Shown here piece by piece: positions 16,328 to 18,931 of a DNA stretch of 18,931 nucleotides. The DNA lies in NCBI GenBank assembly GCA_016302195.1, contig JAEDOA010000016.1, forward strand, positions 1 through 18,931. Reading direction: 5' to 3'. The notes below the pieces were generated by a model. It did no database searches and had not been told where the DNA came from. It saw only the letters and a list, made by a program, of their open reading frames with translations. This DNA is from Erysipelotrichaceae bacterium. Lineage in GTDB: Bacteria; Bacillota_I; Bacilli_A; Erysipelotrichales; Erysipelotrichaceae. Within the stretch, counting starts at the first letter, position 1. Every line of letters begins with the position of its first letter. The position numbers were made by a program, and so were the translations under genes.

Positions 16328-16773
16328 AATTGCTTTACAATCCTTTCGTATTTTTCTCCATAAGCGCTAAAAATCAACTGACGATAATCATTTTCCAAAA
16401 TATTAATCTCAATATTCAACAGTTCTGAAGGAAGCAACTGCTTAATGAAATTACTCCACTCAATAACGCAAATACCATCTGAATCAATATATTCATCAAA
16501 GCCCAAGTCCTGGTTAATTCCTTCAAGACGATAAGCATCGATATGATATAAAGGCAAATCGCCATTGTAAATCTTTAATAAATTAAATGTTGGTGAAGTA
16601 ACATTCTTTTTAATATTTAAACCTTTGGCCAACCCTTGAGTAAAGGTTGTCTTTCCCGCGCCTAATTGGCCCGATAAAGTTATTAAACTTCCTTCAAATA
16701 AATACTTAGCTAACCTAGCTGCTAAATCTTTTGTTTCTTGAGAATTCTTAGTTATAATTTCAATTTTTTCCAT
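16315..16773 (-). CDS. tsaE: tRNA t6A synthesis ATPase TsaE
   Basis: A 152-residue P-loop ATPase that drives turnover of the TsaBD complex. It has Walker A GQLGAGKTT (about 35-43), SPTFNLL, the HIDAYRLEG segment and GFDEYIDSDGICVIEWSN, all characteristic. A longer reading from a TTG at 16800 is possible, but the ATG at 16773 has AAAGGTGA in position and starts as family members do. The end overlaps tsaB by 13 bases. The preceding 38-base gap contains a perfect -10 box inside an inverted repeat. Confidence 0.95.
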   Translation of the reverse strand: MEKIEIITKNSQETKDLAARLAKYLFEGSLITLSGQLGAGKTTFTQGLAKGLNIKKNVTSPTFNLLKIYNGDLPLYHIDAYRLEGINQDLGFDEYIDSDGICVIEWSNFIKQLLPSELLNIEINILENDYRQLIFSAYGEKYERIVKQLCTL

Positions 16774-16781
16774 ATAATCAC

Positions 16782-16802
16782 CTTTGTTATTATACAACAA
16801 AG
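16782..16802 (-). promoter_or_regulatory. Inverted repeat over the tsaE -10 box and ribosome binding site
   Basis: CTTTGTT (16782-16788) and AACAAAG (16796-16802) are perfect 7-bp arms around a 7-base centre that contains TATAAT on the minus strand (16789-16794). The minus-strand 3' arm overlaps the AAAGG of the tsaE ribosome binding site. No T run follows, so it is not a terminator. The -35 is poor. Confidence 0.5.
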
Positions 16803-16811
16803 AAAAACAGT

Positions 16812-17438
16812 TTAGTTATTTTTATTGTAATCAAATACAACAACCTCATTATCAAGTTCATCGCTGAACTCCAAAACATTAGTTGTTAAATAGAGGACTT
16901 TCTCAAAATGAGAAGTGAACTTTTCGACCGGCTGTAATACATCATAGCCTCTACCATTATCATAATAATGCATAGGAATGATAACTGAAGGCTTAATCTT
17001 TTCTACCAACTGATAAGCCTGCTCACTATCAATGGTATAATAACCGCCTGTTGGAATCATTAGCACATGGCAGTTTTTAATCATTTCAATCTGCGAATCA
17101 TCAAGCATACATCCCAAATCACCTAAATGAACAACCTTATAGTAATCACAAACAGTTATAATATGAATCAAATTATCCCCTCTTAGTTTTCCTTTTTTAT
17201 TATCATGATAACTGTTTATTGTATCAATCTTAAAAGGACTATCATACTTCGATTCAACCAACTCAACGTTTTCAACTCCACAATGGTCTTTATGCATATG
17301 AGAGCATAAAACTATATTAGCTTGTAATCTCAAATCATCATAGCCAGCTACTGAGCCATCAACATATGGATCAATAACTACACTTTGTGATTCCTGCTGT
17401 ATTTTAAAACATGAATGACCATACCACTTTATTAACAT
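16812..17438 (-). CDS. UlaG-like metallo-beta-lactamase-fold hydrolase
   Basis: A 208-residue cytoplasmic protein of the Lactamase_B_3/UPF0173 group. The dinuclear metal site is complete: H47-x-H49-x-D51-H52 in SHMHKDHCG, H104 and D107 in HLGDLG, and H157 in IIPMHYY. The WYGHSCFKI opening and the VIDPY strand are typical. Function in this group is not settled; UlaG itself is a lactonase acting on L-ascorbate-6-phosphate, but most relatives are uncharacterised. The start lies 3 bases after the DUF1287 gene, whose last codons supply the GGGAGGA ribosome binding site, so the two are an operon, and tsaE follows after 38 bases with no terminator. Confidence 0.87.
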   Translation of the reverse strand: MLIKWYGHSCFKIQQESQSVVIDPYVDGSVAGYDDLRLQANIVLCSHMHKDHCGVENVELVESKYDSPFKIDTINSYHDNKKGKLRGDNLIHIITVCDYYKVVHLGDLGCMLDDSQIEMIKNCHVLMIPTGGYYTIDSEQAYQLVEKIKPSVIIPMHYYDNGRGYDVLQPVEKFTSHFEKVLYLTTNVLEFSDELDNEVVVFDYNKNN

Positions 17439-17441
17439 TTT

Positions 17442-18140
17442 CTAATCCTCCCACTTTACTAGAATTTCTTGATCTATCAATGAACTATCAAAACGATAGT
17501 GACCACTTATTTGCGGTTTTCTTTTTAAATAATCTTCTTCTCTGACTGGCTGACCTCCGTTATGAATGATATAAGGAACCCCTTTAGAATTTCTAATATC
17601 TGAAACTATTCCAATATGATCATTGCCATTAAAGATAACAATATCACCAGGCTGAAATTGATCAATTTGACTGATATCATTAGTTAGTATTATGGCATAT
17701 TTCTCAAAGAATATTCTTAAATTGCCAACTCTTCTAAAATCAATATAGCAATCCTGAATGTCGATATAGATATAATCATCTCTTCTTCTAGAGACATCAT
17801 TGTCGATCATATCTCTTAAATTGTAGCCTGCCATTTTAAAGCTTCGCCATATTACATCAGTGCATACACCTACATCATCACTTGGAAAGCCACCTTCAAC
17901 ATAACTGCCATCATATCTAGGTTTATTTTGAGCGTCTTTTTTTGCTCCTAGTAAAAAATCAGTATAATCGTCTTTTCCATTATTGTTATAGTCCACTTCA
18001 CTATATACTGTTTCTATTGAAAAATCGCTATTGTAATACTTCTTTTGGGGCAAAAGATTATAATAATCAGCTATTAATAAAGCTGAAACTAAAAAGAATA
18101 AAAGTATTATAAACAAAAATTTCTTGACTATTTTCTTCAT
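17442..18140 (-). CDS. DUF1287 family membrane-anchored NlpC/P60-like hydrolase
   Basis: A 232-residue protein with an N-terminal membrane helix (about 6-25), exposed to the outside. The DUF1287 core is clear: GVCTDVIWRSFKMAGY (Cys93), IDFRRVGNLRIFFEKYA, QFQPGDIVIF, DHIGIVSD (His175), PYIIHNGG (His193) and SGHYRF. Cys93, His175 and His193 would form a papain-like triad, suggesting a cell-wall peptidase or related hydrolase. Residues 50-61 (DYNNNGKDDYTD) look like an EF-hand or dockerin-type calcium loop just before the catalytic core. The ATG has GAGGTGA closely upstream. It is first in the leftward series and faces the palindromic region shared with the divergent gene. Confidence 0.87.
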   Translation of the reverse strand: MKKIVKKFLFIILLFFLVSALLIADYYNLLPQKKYYNSDFSIETVYSEVDYNNNGKDDYTDFLLGAKKDAQNKPRYDGSYVEGGFPSDDVGVCTDVIWRSFKMAGYNLRDMIDNDVSRRRDDYIYIDIQDCYIDFRRVGNLRIFFEKYAIILTNDISQIDQFQPGDIVIFNGNDHIGIVSDIRNSKGVPYIIHNGGQPVREEDYLKRKPQISGHYRFDSSLIDQEILVKWED

Positions 18141-18157
18141 TTTTCACCTCTAAAAAC

Positions 18158-18182
18158 ATTCTATCACATAATGTGATAGAAT
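18158..18182. promoter_or_regulatory. 25-bp palindrome in a divergent promoter region
   Basis: Two perfect 12-base arms, ATTCTATCACAT and ATGTGATAGAAT, flank a single A in the 65-base gap between the DUF1287 gene and the rightward MBL-fold gene. A leftward TATAAT (18181-18186) overlaps its right edge. It is best explained as an operator for both genes; on the minus strand a GTTTTTA run follows, so an attenuator hairpin is an alternative. Confidence 0.6.
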
Positions 18183-18205
18183 TATAAAAAAAGAGGAGTT
18201 ATAAA

Positions 18206-18931
18206 ATGTTACTAAAAAGAATCAGCAATCATATTTATTATTTACCACTTGAAGAAAAAACTGACAGACCCAATCTCTACTACATCTTAGGAAAAAAATT
18301 CTCTATTGCTATTGACAGTGGAAACAGCAAAAAACATCTAGAATTGTTTTATAATGAATTAAGGCAAGCTAATTTACCATTACCAAAATATACCATTATT
18401 ACTCACTGGCATTGGGACCACAGCTTTGCATTAAAATGGGTAGAAAATGACAGCATAGCTACTTATCTGACTCAACAGAAACTACAAGAAGTATCTTTAT
18501 GGCAATGGGATATTGAATCTATGCGTCAAAGAGAAAAAGATGGATTGGATATTCCTTTCTGTAACGATCATATTTTAGTGGAATATGATAATTTAAATGA
18601 AATCGAAGTAGCCTTAGCTACGATATCAATTTCCTCGAAAACATCAATAGATTTAGGTGATGACATCATTGACATTATTCCACTTGCTACTCCACATTGT
18701 GATGATGGATTAGTTGTACTAGATAAAAGGGATAAGTGTCTTTTTGTTGGTGATGCAGATGGCGGTGATTTCTACTATAATGATCAAAAATACGATAGAA
18801 AGAAATTATTGAAATTAATCGATTTTTACGATAGTTTAGATTATAACATTCACTGTTTTTCTCATAGTGAAGTACAAAGCAAAAAAGAAGCATTGATATA
18901 TTTAAAGGACATCCTAAATGACAAAAGTATG
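18206..18931 (+). CDS. Metallo-beta-lactamase-fold hydrolase (3' end outside window)
   Basis: The first 242 codons of a rightward gene that leaves the window without a stop. The metal motif is THWHWDHS (H67, H69, D71, H72), the second half has TPHCDDGLVVL and VGDADGGDF, and CFSHSE supplies the last His. It lacks a signal peptide. The ATG has AGAGGAG 7 bases upstream. It is a member of the broad glyoxalase II-like MBL superfamily; the substrate cannot be told. It diverges from the DUF1287/UlaG-like pair across a palindrome, so the three may be co-regulated. It is not closely similar to the UlaG-like protein at 16812-17438. Confidence 0.85.
   Translation, partial: MLLKRISNHIYYLPLEEKTDRPNLYYILGKKFSIAIDSGNSKKHLELFYNELRQANLPLPKYTIITHWHWDHSFALKWVENDSIATYLTQQKLQEVSLWQWDIESMRQREKDGLDIPFCNDHILVEYDNLNEIEVALATISISSKTSIDLGDDIIDIIPLATPHCDDGLVVLDKRDKCLFVGDADGGDFYYNDQKYDRKKLLKLIDFYDSLDYNIHCFSHSEVQSKKEALIYLKDILNDKSM

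Noticed and set aside
16784..16800. Rex box at the tsaE promoter (TTGTT...AACAA)
   Set aside because: The spacing is one base short of the Rex palindrome and the inner bases do not match.
18687..18893. 68-codon minus-strand frame near the right edge
   Set aside because: Antisense shadow of the MBL-fold gene, with low-complexity His/Tyr-rich translation.
1..18931. CRISPR array, mobile element, phage or toxin-antitoxin module
   Set aside because: No regularly spaced repeats, transposase, integrase or paired small toxin-like genes were seen on either strand.

Overview
The window is an AT-rich chromosomal segment from a low-GC Firmicute. T-box leaders in front of two aminoacyl-tRNA synthetase genes, strong AGGAGG-type ribosome binding sites, Rex, an ABC-F factor and the tsaE-tsaB-rimI-tsaD order all point there. 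An Erysipelotrichia-like lineage is my best guess, but the sequence alone does not prove it. Nearly everything is read leftward (minus strand). No tRNA, rRNA, insertion sequence, prophage or CRISPR array was seen.

Layout from left to right. (1) 1-690: the 5' end of leuS with its T-box leader and promoter. (2) 711-5150: a drug-efflux-type locus with a TetR-family regulator and two genes for a heterodimeric ABC exporter. The exporter operon has a clear promoter beside a 12-bp palindrome and ends at a strong hairpin before tetR. (3) 5150-5400: a 300-base gap with a terminator, a second hairpin and a short coding-like remnant. (4) 5402-9204: a likely three-gene operon of a membrane-anchored, apparently catalytically dead amidase-like protein, an ABC-F ATPase and a YgjP/DUF45 metallopeptidase. 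(5) 9251-11584: rex followed by asnS, which carries its own T-box leader with an unusually short Stem I. (6) 11614-12383: the only complete rightward gene, a YwaF/TMEM164-like membrane protein that looks leaderless, ending at a bidirectional terminator. (7) 12389-18140: a long leftward gene string of DUF1287 protein, UlaG-like hydrolase, tsaE, tsaB, rimI, tsaD and glmS. (8) 18158-18931: a palindromic divergent control region and the start of a rightward metallo-beta-lactamase-fold gene cut by the window edge.

The genes serve translation quality (leuS, asnS, the t6A tRNA-modification genes, rimI, the ABC-F factor), cell envelope supply and upkeep (glmS, amidase-like protein, DUF1287 protein), redox sensing (rex) and efflux. 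The presence of tsaE-tsaB-rimI-tsaD, rex and an ABC-F gene on one strand recalls the ydiB-ydiH region of Bacillus subtilis, here interrupted by glmS, the YwaF-like gene, asnS and the amidase-like gene.

I see no convincing novel multi-gene system. The points most worth a second look are the degenerate amidase-like protein, the leaderless YwaF-like gene, the short asnS T-box, the hairpin over the tsaE promoter and ribosome binding site, the 25-bp palindrome at 18158-18182, and a shared AAC-NN-GTT palindrome in front of both tetR and the exporter operon.
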